This document shows positions 4,864-5,188 of a stretch of DNA of 5,188 nt, one piece after another. How positions within the stretch are numbered: the first letter of the stretch is position 1; each line of letters begins with the position of its first letter. The DNA is taken from NCBI GenBank assembly GCA_027019845.1, contig JALUWE010000593.1, positions 1-5,188 on the forward strand, in the 5' to 3' direction. The DNA is from Anaerolineales bacterium (GTDB taxonomy: Bacteria; Chloroflexota; Anaerolineae; Anaerolineales; JABWBV01). The notes under the pieces were generated by a model. It ran no database searches. It had not been told where the DNA came from and saw only the letters and a list, made by a program, of their open reading frames with translations. Both the position numbers and the translations under genes were made by a program.

Positions 4864-5188
4864 TTACTGGCTGGCCGTCTCCTCTTCCAGCGGGAGATTG
4901 TCCATCACCACCTTTTCGACCGCGTCCAGCGCCACGAGGGGGATACAGTAGGTGGGGTATCGTTTGCGCAACAGCAAGATCGGCAGCGTCACCACCTCGC
5001 AGCCGCCGTACCCGATCCGGTTGATCAGCGCGACCATTTGGGAACGCAATCCACCCGCTTCCGTGGTTGTCCCGGAGAGAGGGGCGGCTTCCAAAGATGC
5101 GTGCGCCTTTTGTAACGCTGCCTCCAGATAGGTCAAAAAACGTGCCGGGTCGTCGTCGGAGGAGTCCAGGGACAGCCAGGCGATCACT
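4864..5188 (-). CDS. C-terminal end of a truncated MalT/LuxR-type (STAND) regulator-like protein, 5' end outside the window
   Basis: A minus-strand reading frame enters from the right edge and ends with TAA at 4866-4864; 107 residues are visible. The first ~55 residues, IAWLSLDSSDDDPARFLTY then LEAALQKA and later MVALINRI, closely follow the segment after the Walker A loop in MalT-type LuxR regulators, which usually read WLSLDE..ND..RFL.YL..ALQ. The GTG at 5187-5185 is probably an internal Val codon. In MalT-like proteins an LPxPxVLVLDDYH Walker B region should follow. Here it is replaced by IGYGGCEVVTLPILLLRKRYPTY-type sequence that I do not recognise, and the protein stops about 50 residues later. 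The other two minus-strand frames do not restore the Walker B motif. Full proteins of this type are ~900 residues with a C-terminal helix-turn-helix, so this is probably a remnant or a chimera. Confidence 0.55.
   Translation of the reverse strand, partial: VIAWLSLDSSDDDPARFLTYLEAALQKAHASLEAAPLSGTTTEAGGLRSQMVALINRIGYGGCEVVTLPILLLRKRYPTYCIPLVALDAVEKVVMDNLPLEEETASQ

Overview
The window is a GC-rich bacterial segment with mostly C- or G-ending codons. It holds one acetyl-CoA synthetase gene, a three-gene small heat shock protein operon, a DUF3237-like gene with a doubtful start, and the tail of a MalT/LuxR-type regulator cut by the right edge. The non-coding DNA is dominated by dispersed palindromic repeats built on GTCATTCTGAG and AGAATC ends. 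This mix (ATTCTGAG-type repeats, a MalT-like STAND fragment, several Hsp20 genes together) suggests an environmental Chloroflexota lineage, perhaps Anaerolineae. That assignment is an inference, because no rRNA or other phylogenetic marker is present.

Layout: bases 1-270 are a cluster of repeat units. Bases 304-738 (+) encode a DUF3237-like protein whose first ~35 residues look wrong, possibly because of a frameshift. Bases 837-2894 (+) encode a full-length AMP-forming acetyl-CoA synthetase (acs) behind a perfect TATAAT box, a G-free leader and a strong ribosome binding site. Bases 2895-3405 are intergenic: two hairpins, a nested inverted repeat, a second ~140-bp copy of the repeat found at 27-163, and a likely promoter. 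Bases 3406-4810 (+) encode three different Hsp20 proteins, tightly spaced, each with its own strong Shine-Dalgarno sequence. The operon ends in a clear intrinsic terminator at 4828-4862. A minus-strand gene, read convergently from the right edge, ends at 4864. It carries a MalT-type ATPase segment but stops far too early for that family.

Function: Acs activates acetate to acetyl-CoA through acetyl-AMP and stands as its own transcription unit. The three Hsp20 proteins are probably co-transcribed holdases with very different N-terminal arms (about 40, 28 and 63 residues), so they could form mixed oligomers. I found no convincing undescribed system. The most notable signals are the pair of long direct repeats flanking the DUF3237-acs segment, the modular palindromes inside that repeat family, the three-subtype Hsp20 operon, and two possibly decaying genes (DUF3237-like and MalT-like).
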